NCBI RefSeq assembly: GCF_048564905.1
Contig: NC_133014.1
Span: 11,479,136-11,543,135, forward strand
Origin: Vicugna pacos
Taxonomy: Eukaryota > Chordata > Mammalia > Artiodactyla > Camelidae
Reading direction: 5' to 3'
DNA length: 64,000 nucleotides
Below the pieces are notes generated by a model that made no database searches, was not told the origin of the DNA, and saw only the letters and a program-made list of their open reading frames with translations. The translations under genes and the position numbers were made by a program. Below, one piece after another: positions 24,160-35,849 of the stretch (the stretch's first letter is position 1; each line of letters starts with the position of its first letter).

Positions 24160-26290
24160 CTCCTCGAGCCTGAGCCACACTCTCAGGTGATCTGGCGGGA
24201 GCTTGATCAGGCCACGGAGAAAGCTGCTTCCAATACTACGTGGAAAATCTCTCCTGAGTGTCAGATGTGACCTAATTTAGTGGCAGAATCATTTCACAAA
24301 CTATAGGGTCACTGACTGCCAGGTAGAAAGAAGAAACAGCCATTCATTTTTCAGACCAAAGACTGTGAGAAGTGCTGGACCAGAGGGAGGACTGGGAGAG
24401 GCTGGGGGTGGGGAGAGAGAGCTGAAGGAGGAAGGATGCGCCAAGGGACCTCCCGAAGCCTGAGACACGCAGCTGCAGCGCCCTTTGTGGGAGCAGGAAC
24501 AAAGGCACAAGTCCTAGTCTGGAGACACTCAGTCAATACAGATTTTAAACAATTCAAAATGTTCAGTAAACATAGGCTTAAAACTTCATTAAAAGGCAGG
24601 AGACACTTGGTTTCAGGGAGAATGAAGAGTGTCCACATTGTCCATGACCACCGGCTGGGCACCTGTCTCATGAGCACTAAACTGAGTGAAGTTGAGAACC
24701 AGCCGGCACTGAGACCTTGAAGACCAGCTTCCCTGTGCAGCCGTCACCCTGTCCTCCAGGGCAGCCTGAGGCAGCTGTCAGATGCCAGGGGGACAGACTA
24801 GAGCCCAGGGTGCTGCACAGATGGGACCAGAGCAACAGAAGTGTGGGGTGAGCAAGGCTGGCTGAACCCTGGCGCCCACGCCCGATGCTGCCCCAGACGC
24901 TCCAGCCGTAAGCAGCAGATGCCTCTGCCGCGGAGCTGGAGCCCAGACTGCCTGGAAAAACCACAGTTCTTGTGTCACTGAGATCTAACTGCAACGAGGC
25001 GTCTCTGTGTAAGGTGACAACGCTTTCGGATAGCATCTGGTAACCAATTATGACCTTCCGTGGGCATCAGGAAAGAAAAGATGTTTGAAAATGTGCAGAG
25101 AAGAGCAACACGTTGCCCTAAAAATGATCCCATCAACCACAGGAACAAGGCTTCAGGGTGTTTCCCAGCAGGAAGCCGCTGGACGCGGCAGGCACCCCGG
25201 AGGGGCCTGTGTCTCTGGGAACAATGGCCGCCGTCCAGGCTGAGTCTGAGTATGATTGTCGCTGTTAGTGTTATTGCTGCCACTGCTTAATTCTGTTCGA
25301 CACTTGCACTGCGCACAGGAACAATCTCACGGCTCTGTCTGCTGCCCTATCTTCCGGCAGGTCCCGTGACTCAGGAAAGCCTCCTGATTACAAACCAGTC
25401 CCCTCCATCACTGACGGTCCCAAGTACAGCGTGAGTCTGGGAAGTCGCTTACAAAGACAACACACGTTAGAAAGAACTGTGAGAGAGGAGGTCTATCTGG
25501 TCAGTGATAGGAGTGGGGATGAGTTCTCCGGAGGGGGGTCCAGTCAGTGATGGGCTTCAGGAGGACGCAGATCCAGGTGCCCCCTCCTCCAGGTGTGACA
25601 AGGTGCAAAAGCAAATGTTCTCGCCCAGCGGGCGGCTGTGACTTTGACTGTGGACCAGACACACGGCTCCTCACATCTGCAGTCACCTGCTCTATTCAGA
25701 CGGGGGCCGGCCTGGTCCGGATCCCAGCCCCCCAGCAACGAGGGACACACACTGTCACTAAATAAAGGTCGATAAAAACCACTTTACTTGCATTTGTACC
25801 GGTAGGTGCAGTCAGGCTAGAAAAATGGACAGAAGTGAAATCCCTCAATAATCAAATTAAAAGTGACGGCCTGTGACTGTTCCTCTTCCTCTGTTGATCC
25901 CCTAGGACCTGTGTGACCCCTCAGAGCAGCACGTGTGCCCCACGTGATCCGTCCCCAGATGCTGGGCTCTGCCCAGCCCGAGCCCACGGTTGGATCAGAC
26001 CGAGGCACTCGGGTACAATCAGCCGCATGAACTGGGTCCATAAACCGACACCCCAACATGGGGTCCTCTGCAGGGGGTCTGTGCAAAGTTTCTCACTCCT
26101 CATCCCCAGTGTGGAGCCTGGAGGCCCTGCACATCCCTTCTGTGCACACAGCCCTCACTGGGACGCTGCACAGTGTAACGGCCCCAGACACCACCCTCCC
26201 GTGTGCGCTCAGACTTGTGCTTGGCTGAGCAGCTACTTCCTCCAGGGAACCAGTGTCAGAGCAGCTGCTCCTCTCAGAGAAGAGCCAGGC
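24160..26290 (+). repeat. Duplicated block B (upstream of an IGKV2 gene)
   Basis: Ordered similarity to block A (13,770-16,020) along most of its length and to block C (47,880-49,210). It ends about 1.1 kb before the third IGKV2 promoter. The right end keeps text for 'gagcctggaggccctgcaca', next to a weak FR3 relic. Confidence 0.7.
26060..26270 (+). pseudogene. Very decayed kappa V relic in block B
   Basis: This is the counterpart of the FR3 relic in block A. Around 26,085-26,130 it reads SFSLLIPSVEPGGPAHPFC, recalling the -F-LTI-S-EPED--V-FC pattern. The GSGSG loop is gone. I recognise it only through its better-kept sister at 15.6 kb. Confidence 0.5.
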
Positions 26291-27309
26291 TGGGGTGAGG
26301 TGGACATGGTGCGGAGCCCCTGCAGGAAGGCGGGGACATCCCTAGTGTGTCTCAAGCGCAGGAGTCCTGTCACTGGAGAACTGGTGTCTGGAACGCTGGG
26401 GAGGGGCTCATGGACAACTCCACCCTGCCTCTCGCCCTCGGCTCTCAGCACCTCTGAGCCCAGGAGGACCGGCCACCTGCTCTCCAGGCACCAGGAACAC
26501 AGGCCTGCCTGCCCTGACGTCACTGCCAAATTCATCCTCATTTGTTCACAGAGAGGGTGGGGGGGGGTCCCTGGAGGGGCTGGTCTGTTGGCCTAAGAAA
26601 ACTGTCTTTCCCTCAGTCTCTCTGGGGCAAAATCCTAGTCTGTTATATGCCTAGTAATTCTAATATTTACTCTCCTAAAAACTGAAATATATCTGTAGAT
26701 TAGAAAGCTAAAAACACGAGTGTTTAAATTTCATGTGAGTGTCATGTAGACAGAGCTTCCAAATTTGTTCATCGAGATCTGTTTCTGAACTTCCTGCCTT
26801 TGCGGTTCCTTCAGGTTTCTATGTGCTGCACCCACCTCAGCTCCGGCCCTCTGGCCCCGCCCTCCCTGACCCCAGTTTCCCCCCAGCTTAGACATGCTTC
26901 TCCCCCAGCTCTCAGAATGACGGCTTCCTTGGTTGGGGGTATTTATTGACTTGAGAGCGTAAGAGAGAGGCATCTGGAGAGTGGGACAGAGTCTGTACTT
27001 CATCCAGATCGAGATAGATGTGGACCTTAATCAGTTGGGCACTTAGATGTCAGCCCTTTTTTCCTGTCTTTTGAAATCTCGATTAAAATTAAAAGACCCA
27101 TTGTCTTTTAACAATTATTAAAAAACCCCAAAAGTCACTAAATAATCATGGTAGCAGCCTTACTAAAGAGAAGTGTAATATGATTAAGGAAGTTCTAAGA
27201 AAGTGGAAAACTGATGGAAAAAAGAGGAGGAAACATTCCCCTGTGTGCCCTTCCCCCTTAGCACAGATTTCATTTTTATTGAGGTTGAAGGTTGTCCGTC
27301 CACACCGAC
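26291..27309. other. Intergenic, no gene recognised
   Basis: A GC-richer part to about 26,600 is followed by AT-rich sequence. Nothing that I can name. Confidence 0.35.
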
Positions 27310-27377
27310 ATTTCATGTTACTTTGCTCACAAGAGAGGCTCCCCAGCCCCCTGGCTCTCCCCACAGCGCTGCCCCCA

Positions 27378-27440
27378 CCAGGGCATTTGCATGCTGCTCC
27401 CTGGGGAGGATCTTCCCTGGCAAGTCCCATATAAAAGCTC
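27378..27440 (+). promoter_or_regulatory. IGKV2 promoter (gene at 27493)
   Basis: Octamer ATTTGCAT at 27,385-27,392 and ATATAAAAG at 27,429-27,437. The TATA box is better than in the other two IGKV2 copies. Confidence 0.86.
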
Positions 27441-27492
27441 AGCTCTAGCCTGGCTTTGATTCATCGGGACGCATCAGTTCCAGCTGCTGAAA

Positions 27493-28238
27493 ATGAGGCT
27501 TCCTGCTCAGCTCCTGGGGCTCCTCCTGCTCTGGGTCCCAGGTGAGGACAGAGGGGAGATGAGGAGGAGAATGTGGGGGTGAGCTCTGGGGGCACCCCTG
27601 CTCTCTGTGTGTATTTGTCCAGATGTCAGAGGCAAACCTTTCCGTCTGTCAAGGGCATGTGATGTTCAGCAGAAGGAGGATGAGGAGGAGCCCAGAAGGA
27701 ACGAGTCTCAGTTCTGTGGTGAAGACGGGGACATAGAGAGACTGGGCCGGTGGACATGACATCTAGAGATCCCTTTTTATGTTGCAAATCTTGGGTTCAT
27801 TTTGAAATTCAATATTTTGGGGATCACTCAGAATCAAAAATGTAACTTAGCCTTAAGTAAATAACAAAAGAAAAATTCTGAAAATGATTCCTAAAGCTTG
27901 TCCAAAATCTTGTCATTTTCTCTTACTCTTTTAGGGTCCAGTGGGGATTTAGTGCTGACCCAGATCCCAGGCTCCCTGTCTGTCACGCCTGGGGAGCCGG
28001 CCTCCATCTCCTGCAGATCCACTGAAAACCTTGAAGATAGTGAAGGAGACACATACTTGAGTTGGTACCTGCAGAAACCAGGCCAGTCTCCACAGATGCT
28101 GATCTTTGCAGGTTCCAGCCGGGCCCCTGGGATCCCAGACAGGTTCACTGGCAGCGGGTCAGAGACAGCTTTCACCCTGAAAATCAGCGGGGTGAAGGCC
28201 GAGGATGCTGGAGTGTATTACTGTGCACAGTCTCTTCC
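27493..28238 (+). CDS. IGKV2: Immunoglobulin kappa variable gene, IGKV2 subgroup, apparently functional
   Basis: Third IGKV2 gene. Exon 1 (27,493-27,541) encodes [16 protein letters not shown] and meets a good GTGAGG donor. Exon 2 (27,935-28,238) gives [20 protein letters not shown], Cys23 in ISCRSTE, a long CDR1 of [11 protein letters not shown] type, [12 protein letters not shown] with the conserved Trp, [19 protein letters not shown] and VYYC. The germline CDR3 is short, AQSLP, three residues less than in the other IGKV2 genes here. There are no stops. The RSS and promoter are intact. Compared with the twin genes at 0.2 and 18 kb it is clearly diverged in CDR1 and CDR2, so it adds real diversity. 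Confidence 0.92.
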
Positions 28239-28266
28239 CACAGTGGTACAGGCCTGAACACAAACC
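28239..28266 (+). other. V-RSS (12-spacer) of the IGKV2 gene at 27493
   Basis: Heptamer CACAGTG (28,239-28,245), 12-nt spacer, and nonamer ACACAAACC (28,258-28,266). Confidence 0.92.
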
Positions 28267-29634
28267 TTCCCGCCCGGGGTGGCCCAGCTGCCCAGTGCGT
28301 CGCTTCTCTGGGGACCTGACAGCAGACTCTCTGAGTCTGTGTAAGAGGAAGATGTGGGGGCTCCCAGGGGATCAGGTCGCAGCTGAGGGCTCGGGCCACA
28401 CGTGCTCCTGCTGCTCCGCAGGTGCAGCCCCGCCAGCGGCACAGCCTGGTCCTGGCAGGGGCAGCAGGGACCTGAGGGGCCCGGGTCCTGTGAGCTGCCA
28501 GTGGTGTGAACGGGAGGCTGAGTGCAGGCCAGCCCCAGCCTCCTGCCTCGTCTCCGTGTGGCACTGAGACGTATCCAGTCTAACAACCAGACCAGCGACA
28601 CTGCCACGTGGCACCAAAAGTCTAACGCACGTTGCAAATGCACAGCTTGGGGTTCACTGTTCCCTGGAGAACATTAGGCAGTATTGGTACATTGCCATCG
28701 CCCCACTTTCTCAATTTCGTACGTCTTTACTACTTACATTAGTCCCTCCATCAATATCTTTGAACGTTCATTCTACACAGTCTGTCCTCAGGGAGACTGT
28801 GATTGAGAATATTCAGTTTAATTTTTGAGTGTGTATACAGACCTTTGGAAATCCACAGCAAATAGAAGACTTCAATGCCAAAAGGCTTTGTTCTGCCTCA
28901 GTTACATTTTTTTTTTCTGAGTGAAAAGGTGGTTTTCATGATTTCAAAGTGGTCTTGGAAGATGAACCACCAAAACTGAATGATGCGAGCACAACATTTC
29001 CCCCACACACCACAGGACAGAGACAGAGTCATATGAGATTAGTTCTTTCTCTTTCAAATGGTAAGGATATTTAACGAAACAGTGTTTAAGACATGACAAA
29101 TTTGATACTATTGCCATAATGAAAGATACTGAACAAACATATGTGTTGTTTTCACATGATACAGTTAATCCCTGAAATGAAATCTGAGTAACATATTTTA
29201 GCTGGAAATGCATAGAAAATGTATGCATTGAAGAGATTCCATTTAAAGTATTGCTTCCAAGTGATGTCTGATCTCATAAGGGGTCATGGCGTTTACATGC
29301 GATAACACAGAATGACAGAAGTAAAAGAATGATTGAATTGACGAAATAGCTGATCTTGTTTCTGGTTAAGAAAATAAAATGTAACTAAAGATCGCTGGCT
29401 ATTCTAAGATAATGGCTTTATGGGAAGAGCAATTAAAATCCCAATGTGTCAATTCCATTAAATTTAAAGTGTGTGGAAAATCATAGAAATCAAGCAGACC
29501 TGAGCCCTCCAGTCATGGATCTGAAGATACTTAATAGATTATTTCAAAAACCCAACACATCATTGAGATTAAAAGCCATTGTATTTCAGCCTTTAAGCCA
29601 TTTTGTGTTTATTTTTGTGTGTGGAGTGAGGGAG

Positions 29635-29805
29635 GGTTTGTACTATACTGTAGAGCACAGGAAAATATATTCAATATCTTATAGTAGCTTATGGTGAAAA
29701 AGAATATGAAAATGAATGTATGTATATCCACATATGACGGAAGCAGTGTGCTGCGCACCAGAAATTGACACAACATTGTAAACTGACTAGACTTCAAAAA
29801 ATAAA
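29635..29805 (+). mobile_element. Short L1 3' UTR fragment
   Basis: Forward L1 tail of about 170 nt with 'tgtagagcacaggaaaatat', 'attgacacaacattgtaaac' and the A-rich end near 29,805. This matches the last part of the copy at 3.8 kb. Confidence 0.8.
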
Positions 29806-31229
29806 GTGTATGCTTTTTGGACTGATACTTCTATACCTGAGAGTTTAACCTATTAAAATAAAACTGCCCTTCCTCACGGAGAATACAAAATCACACTTCC
29901 TGCTGTATTCTGTGTAGTGGTCAATAACCTTAAACAAAGTAAATGCCCACCAGTCGGATTGAGGTTACTTCAAATGTGCTGCATTCCTTCCACGAAATAG
30001 TCCATAAGCATTACAAAACCTTAATTTGATACATGCAGGATTAGTTATAGAGATTCCTTTGGTTAATTGTTATCTAAGGAAAAAAGACACAATTTGGTAA
30101 ATCAAAGGATAGAAGACTACTTTTGTATAAAAATATATATATATAAGATACACAAGCAGGAATTTCATATTTACTCTCTGTGAAAAGTTGTTCCCCTTTT
30201 CCTGTTGTCTTAAACTGTTTTACTAATATACATGATTCAAATTTTTGAAAGAGAGTCAAATTTTTCTCTCTATCCAGCTCCTCTAACTTGAGTGTTCTGA
30301 GCAAATCGTGAGTTTATCTCATCAGTCAAGAGTGAGTTAAAACAGACTTATGCCTCCACCCCTCTTCCTGCCATGACTTTAGAGAAACATCATCTAAGAG
30401 CTAACAGAGCAGCTGTTAGCCGGGCAGCAGCAGAAACAGGAAAGTGACTGGACCACGTCAATCCATCAGGCTGCGCATGTTTCACGGGACCGAGATTGAG
30501 CCTTTGTTCCGCGAAAGCAGCTCTCACTGCCCCGTCACATCAGCCGGCACGTGGCTGGGAAGACCGTGGGGTGGGACACAGTCAGCACTGGGATGCATCT
30601 GTGCTTGGTCCCCATCTCCATCTGCAGGGACCCGCTGTCCCACCCTCTCTTCCCAAACCGCATCTTTGACATCTCATGAGGATCACAGAACCTAGCCCCT
30701 AAGTCGGTTTAAACCAATATCCTTTCTGAATTCCTATGTGCTTGTTAGTCTTTTGTCTTCAACTCCATGACTACTTAGGGGACGAATCATTGGACGTTTC
30801 CAAAGGAGAATGGAAAAGTGATGGATATAACAGTACGGGCATTGTGAGTGACAGTGACACATCTCACAGTCAAAATCCTTTGAGGTTCTGCACTGAAAAC
30901 TCCATAAACTGCTGTATCACAAAACGGCCATTAGATGGCAGAAAACCCCGCAATAAACACAAGATAAAGGCGTGGTCTTAGAAATAGTAGGAGAGTAAGG
31001 GTGATGCTGTCCTATTTTCAACAGGAGCCCCTAAGGCTTGAATGGGGTCTCTGGTGTGATGGGGACCCCTGGGGAGGAGCTGCCACTGTGCTGAGTGCTG
31101 GAGAAAACCCCGCCCCGTGCTCTGTGCTGTGTGGCTGAAAGTCTGCCTTGTCCCTCCCCTCTGTGACGGCTGTGTCCCCAGAGCCCATCCTTACGCTCCC
31201 TGAACAGGAGCAGCCTCAGGAAGCAGCCT
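29806..31229. other. Intergenic, no gene recognised
   Basis: AT-rich sequence, then mixed. Part of 30,510-30,620 resembles 3,080-3,200, which suggests the IGKV2 duplication once reached this far. No coding signal. Confidence 0.35.
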
Positions 31230-32060
31230 GGGGACACAGAGACCCCAGCTTGGCTCCTCTCCCTCCTGCTGCTCTGACTCAGGTGAGCAAGGCGGGCTCA
31301 GGCTTCACCCTCGGTTTCTCTGCATCACACATGCACGTGTCCTCGAAGGCGAAGCTGTGAATCTGCTTTGTTTTCTGATCAGAAGTGCAGCAAGTTGAAT
31401 GAGCTACTTGCTTGGCATTAATGTCTGGGGATGTCCATGTTTGCTGCCCCACTTAGATGCCAGTGGGGACACTGTCTCCAGCTTTCCTCCCTGTGTCTCT
31501 GGAGAGAGGGTCACCATCACCTGCAGGGCCAGAGTGCTCACACTGTCATAGCTTGATGCCAGCAAAGACCAGGACCAGCACCTGAGCTCCTGCCCACCCA
31601 CACTGGCCCCGGACAGGATGACTTTCTGGTTATGGGGCAGTGGGTGCGCACATGCATCACTCTCGCCATCAGCAGGACAGCTGCCTTCAGGAGCACAGGT
31701 CCCTCCTGCGGTCACCACTCTGAGCTTAAAACTGACCCAGCTGCAGCTTCCAAACTGGGGCTCTTATAGTCTCTTGGGCCTTCTCAGGGGAACAGGGCTC
31801 GGCCAGCAGCTCTGACGTCACACCCGCTCCCTCCTGACACTTCCGTCCCGCCTCCTCTATGGGGCACCTCCCGGGCATCTCATCTGTATCACTGAGTGAA
31901 TCGCTTCAGTGTTTTGTCCCACCTCCTGTTCTGCACTCACTGCCTCCAGTACATCCTTACATCACACACAGGTGTCTTCGTCCTCCGCGTCTGGACACTT
32001 GCTCCTCCCGCACATCCTGGCCCGTTGTTCCCTGGAGCTCTGACCCCACCGCATGAGTCC
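31230..32060 (+). repeat. IGKV3-like pseudogene duplicon, copy 1
   Basis: Matches 42,140-42,960 closely, best in the 3' flank. 'cttatagtctcttgggc', 'tctatggggcacctcccggg' and the text after them are nearly identical in both. The leader survives only in this copy. Confidence 0.8.
31236..31713 (+). pseudogene. IGKV pseudogene, IGKV3-like
   Basis: The leader (31,236-31,282) matches the IGKV3 pattern M-E-T-P-A-x-L-L-x-L-L-L-L-W. The initiator is ACA, the Trp codon near its end is TGA (31,275-31,277), and bases are missing before the GTGAGC donor. The V exon starts at 31,457 after TTAG with a remnant of the leader tail (ASG). It keeps ERVTITCRAR and later CQQRPGPAPELL, but the FR2 Trp codon is TGA and the exon contains frame shifts. 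FR3 is only faintly visible. No usable RSS is found. The sister at 42.3 kb shares the TGA at the FR2 Trp. Confidence 0.82.
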
Positions 32061-32869
32061 TTGTGGAAGAGTGCTGGTGGTAAGCTGTGGTCATTGGAAA
32101 CCAGAAAATACAACACAAGCTGCGCACAGGAGGACACTGAAAAGCATCCCACATCCCAGGCGGTCCTCACTCGCACAGTCAGCTCTGGGTCTCGTCCGTG
32201 GCAACCTCAGAGCAACAAACTAGTCCCAGAGAGGGGAAAGTATTAGAGAGGGCCTGATCGGAGACCCTGAGAGTCCCCAGCCTGCAGCTCACAGGAGCCA
32301 AGCCAAGGGCCTCAGCTGGGGTCTCCACGGGCAGCAGAACGCGGTCCCGTCTCCTGAGACGTGGGCTGGACGCGCTGCTGCCTCTTTGGGTCAGAAGCAC
32401 GTGCCCACATTCTCTCTGTCGGGGTGTGGCTTCTCCCTAACTATTCACTTCAGCAACGACGTGATTTTAATTTTACTGACCAGGCTTTGCTTGCTGGTGG
32501 TTGTGAATATTTGGAAATCTGTTCTCTGTGATGAGGACAGGCTGACCTGGCTCCCCCGTGGTACCTGACTGCCTGCCTTGGTCTTCAGTCAAGGGGAGAT
32601 TTGGCATCTGGTTAGAGCAGAAAGCAGAACAAGGCGCCATCTCTGTAAGAGGAGGTCCTTGAGTAAGCACCCTGCAGGCATCTGGCTGGCTCGGGGGTGG
32701 CCTCCGTCCCAGCTTTGGAGAGGAGCCCTGTGAAGCTGGCAGCCTCCCTGGTCCCACTCAGTCCGGCCTTTGGGGCCAGAGCAGCTCTGTCCTCCCCACG
32801 TCCCTGCAGCTGCAGGTGCAGGGAGCCTGCCCCCTGGGAGGGCGCTAGGGAAGAGCTCTAGTCAGGCCG
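32061..32869. other. Intergenic, no gene recognised
   Basis: Mixed to GC-rich sequence between the IGKV3-like pseudogene and the next promoter. Nothing recognised. Confidence 0.35.
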
Positions 32870-32915
32870 TCATACATGCAAATCAGCTCCCAGGGACCCT
32901 GTGATGATTTAACCC
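32870..32915 (+). promoter_or_regulatory. V-kappa promoter with reversed octamer (gene at 32997)
   Basis: ATGCAAAT at 32,876-32,883 is the octamer in the orientation normally seen in heavy-chain V promoters. The other plus-strand kappa genes here carry ATTTGCAT. It lies 113 nt before the ATG, the usual distance. A weak ATTTAA lies at 32,907-32,912. I found no leader on the opposite strand that would explain the orientation. Confidence 0.65.
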
Positions 32916-32996
32916 CAGGGCTCAGCCTCGATTCCAGAGCATCTCCATCCCCTTGATCCTTGGTCCAGAAGCGGCAGATCCCAGGAACCGTCCACG

Positions 32997-33889
32997 ATGA
33001 GCTTGCAGACCCTGCTCCTCTGTCTCCTGGCGATGACCTTTCCGGGTGAGCGTGGCTCCCACTGCAGAGCCTGAGCTGGAGCCCTTGGCACAAAGCTCAC
33101 GCACTCGCACGGGCTTTAGAAGTTACGGTGCGATGTACGAGTTGTTTTGACAACTTGTACGAGAAGCCGAGGAAGAGTCCAAGGCTGATAAAAAGGAAGA
33201 GGCAAAAATGGCTTTGACGCTGTCCTCTTCCCTCTGAGGACCCCAGAGCCCTGCGTCCACGCTCCCACCCGGGCCCGCCCGCTCTGTAGGGGCTCAGCAG
33301 GGACTCACTGGACCATGAGGAGTGGACCCATCCGTCAGCCCTCAGAACGGCGCTGTCCACTCTCGTGTCGCTTTCACAGCCTGCCCCGGTCCTCAGGTCA
33401 CACTAGTAGCCATTTGGATGTGGGCTCTTGGACACAGGCAAACAGACAGAGGCCCAGGGGCACTTAATGTTGGTCTTGTTTAAGCTTGACATGGTTCCCC
33501 TGAGGAACATGCTTCATCTAAAGAAAAATGTTTTCTCTAAGCCTTTGAGAGAAGTCATACATTGTGTTGCCTTGATGGGGTGTCCTTACAGGCTGCTGGG
33601 GGCAGATCGCCCTGACTCAGTTTCCAGAAAGCCTGGCAGCATCTCACGGAAGCCTTGTCTCCATCACCTGTAGAAGCAGCATGGAGGTAGGTACCTCCAT
33701 GGCCTGGTACCAGCAGAAACCCAAGGAGGCTCCCAGGCTGCTCATCTTTGGGGCTTCTGCCCGGGCCTCAGGAACCCCGTCCCGGTTCCGGGGAAGCGGC
33801 TCTGGCTCTGACTTCTCCCTCGCCATCCACGGAGTGGAAGCTGAAGATGTCGGAGTGTATTACTGCCAGCAGCACGCCAGCCTGCCTCT
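32997..33889 (+). CDS. IGKV: Immunoglobulin kappa variable gene, divergent subgroup, open and with good signals
   Basis: Exon 1 (32,997-33,045) encodes [16 protein letters not shown], a signal peptide unlike the QLLGLLLLW type of its neighbours, and ends at a GTGAGC donor. Exon 2 (33,592-33,889) follows CCTTACAG. It gives the leader tail GCWG and mature [18 protein letters not shown], Cys23 in SITCRSS, a CDR1 of about six residues (MEVGTS), [47 protein letters not shown], and CDR3 start QQHASLPL. All structural residues are kept and there are no stops. The FR3 end recalls IGKV3, but FR1 and the leader do not fit IGKV1, 2, 3, 4 or 6 as I know them. I leave the subgroup open. The intron is about 550 nt, longer than in most genes here. 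Confidence 0.87.
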
Positions 33890-33917
33890 CACAGTGACAG
33901 GCCCTCAGATAAAAACT
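33890..33917 (+). other. V-RSS (12-spacer) of the V gene at 32997
   Basis: Heptamer CACAGTG (33,890-33,896), 12-nt spacer, and nonamer ATAAAAACT (33,909-33,917). The nonamer keeps the A-core, with changes at positions 2 and 9. Confidence 0.88.
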
Positions 33918-34754
33918 TCCTTTCTGGTCCAATGACGCCCGCGTGGTGCACAGACACCTGCTTCCTGCAAGGGGCCACGATGTGAGAGCTGTACACTGTC
34001 CACAGTTTAGACGCTCAGGGTCTCAGAGTCTATGTTTTCTGACCTGGAGGAGCAGGGGCCTCACATTTCAACCCGATCTACACAGGGAAACAGGAGGAGG
34101 AGATTAGAGCCAAGCCGTGATCAACACAGAAGCTTTAGTTTATTTTTGTTTCTGTCCTGGTGCTGCTGATGGCTGGGGAGCCTCGGTCGTCCTCTTAGTC
34201 ACATACAAGAGGTAAAGCGTGGTTGGAGGCCCCCCCACCCCCCCGCAGGTGCAGGCTTTGAAGAGGGAACTGACAGGAGAAAGTTCTTAACTAATGACAC
34301 TGTTCCTTTTTCCTGTCACCACGCACTGGTAATTCTGAACAGCATCGGGGGTGAAACACTCCTCCCCGCAGGCAGGACCACCCCCAGCCCCCACCCTCCG
34401 TCCTTGTCCTGCCGCTGGGTGGCCCGCACGCGTGTCTGGTGGCCGGCGCTGGCTGCTGGCCGGGAGCCTCAGTTCTCCCCCGCGTGGCCTCTCGTCCTCC
34501 AGTAGGCTGGACCCGCCACCTCACATCCAAGAGGGAAGATGGGAACTGCAAGCAGTGAGGCCTGGACCCCAGAGCTGGCACAGGCTTCCTTTCTCCACTT
34601 TGTTTGTCAAAGCAAGACCCCAGACCCGCTGGTTCAAGGCGCAGTGACATAGACTGCAGTCTTGATGGGAGGAACGTGTGACCACGCTTTTCTGATCTAC
34701 CACCGTTCTCTTGCATTATACACTTACCCACCACCAAAGGCAAAGGCTGCGGTG
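33918..34754. other. Intergenic, no gene recognised
   Basis: Partly GC-rich (34.2-34.6 kb). No V exon or known repeat recognised. Confidence 0.35.
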
Positions 34755-34915
34755 TTTATGGGTTACTTGCGATGTGCCGTGAATTGAGCTAAGTCGTGGT
34801 ATGAGACATTTTATTCCCAGCTTCCCATTGAGGCCCTGAGGCCGACAGAGGTTATGAAATATGCCGTCTAGGTAGTAAAATCAGATTCTAACCTGAAAAT
34901 CTGATTCACGGACGG
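34755..34915 (+). mobile_element. MIR SINE fragment
   Basis: Old MIR. Landmarks are 'attttattcccagcttccc', 'gaggccctgaggc' and 'agattctaacc', which match the MIR core and 3' half with many changes. Confidence 0.6.
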
Positions 34916-35254
34916 GGTTGAGGAGTTTAACAGCACAATGCCTGCTGGGCCCAACCCACCAGGACCCTTCCTGTTCCTCCTAAGACCTCACTGGGCTCAT
35001 GGGGCTCCAGCCTCACTGGCCACGTGGCCCTGCCTTGAACATGCCCTGCACAGTCCTCCGCTTGGACCTCTGCTCTCCCTTGTCCCAGTGTCAGCAGAAC
35101 ATTTCCTCCAGACCCCCGTTGTGTGAACCCCTTCATCCATCAGTTCAACAGAGTGCTTCCCTGCTCAGTGCCCACCCTGACCCTACAGTAAGAATATATA
35201 CTGTTCCAACTTGTGCTCAAAGCGCTTCTCAAGCTTCTTTCTTTCTTTAGAGTC

Positions 35255-35380
35255 TGATGCTCTAGTAGAATTTAAGCTCCAAAGGGTTGGGGACACTTGT
35301 CTGCTCTGTGCATTGATGTATCTCAACGTCACACAAGAATATCTGGCACGTTGAGTTTGCAACATTGATGCGCGTATATT
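35255..35380 (+). mobile_element. L2 LINE 3' end fragment
   Basis: The pattern 'agaatttaagctccaaaggg', then 'gtctgctctgtgcattgatg', then 'atctggcac' is the L2 3' end. It is diverged and inactive. Confidence 0.6.
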
Positions 35381-35849
35381 GTACATTCTAGTTTGAAAGA
35401 AAAAATGACCACGCACAAAGTAAAACACCCCTCTAAGACTTAGAGCATTAAACCTGTGCTCTGCTACTGCACGAAAGCTAACAGGAATCATAGAGCGGCC
35501 AAGGAAAAGCTCATACCTCTGACAGCAGGACACCTGGTCAGTCCAGGATTAGCTCGAGTGAAGATTTCAGAGATGATGTAACAGTGTATGAAAGGGAGAA
35601 ATTCACAACCTGGTTTTAAAAGTCATTTTGATTAATTACTGTTTTATTCAAGTTTTAAAAATCTAAAACCTCTGCTTCTCTAATGTCTTCAATTTTTATT
35701 TGTGTATGCCAGGCACGGATCTAGGTACTGAGGTCAGAGCAGTCAGGTTCACATGGTATTGGGTGGAGGTCAGGGAATAAACAAAGAGTCTTCATTTCTA
35801 AATCTTTCTACGTTTTAAGGTAGAAACTTACATAATTGATTTTAAAACT
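35381..35849. other. Intergenic, no gene recognised
   Basis: AT-rich sequence between the L2 fragment and the old L1. Nothing recognised. Confidence 0.35.

Larger units (their letters stand above)
27310..29460 (+). repeat. IGKV2 duplicon, copy 3
   Basis: More diverged third copy of the IGKV2 unit, with the same promoter text, leader and 3' flank order. The first 380 nt after the RSS (28,267-28,640) remain strikingly close to copies 1 and 2, while the intron and CDRs differ. Confidence 0.8.

Noticed and set aside
25913-26596. Plus-strand open frame of 227 codons
   Set aside because: It lies in duplicated block B over a decayed V relic; the sister block A does not conserve the frame. No domain recognised.
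32760-32883. A divergent minus-strand V gene driven by the octamer at 32,876
   Set aside because: The octamer reads ATTTGCAT on the minus strand, but no leader ATG with hydrophobic core or donor follows on that strand within 150 nt.
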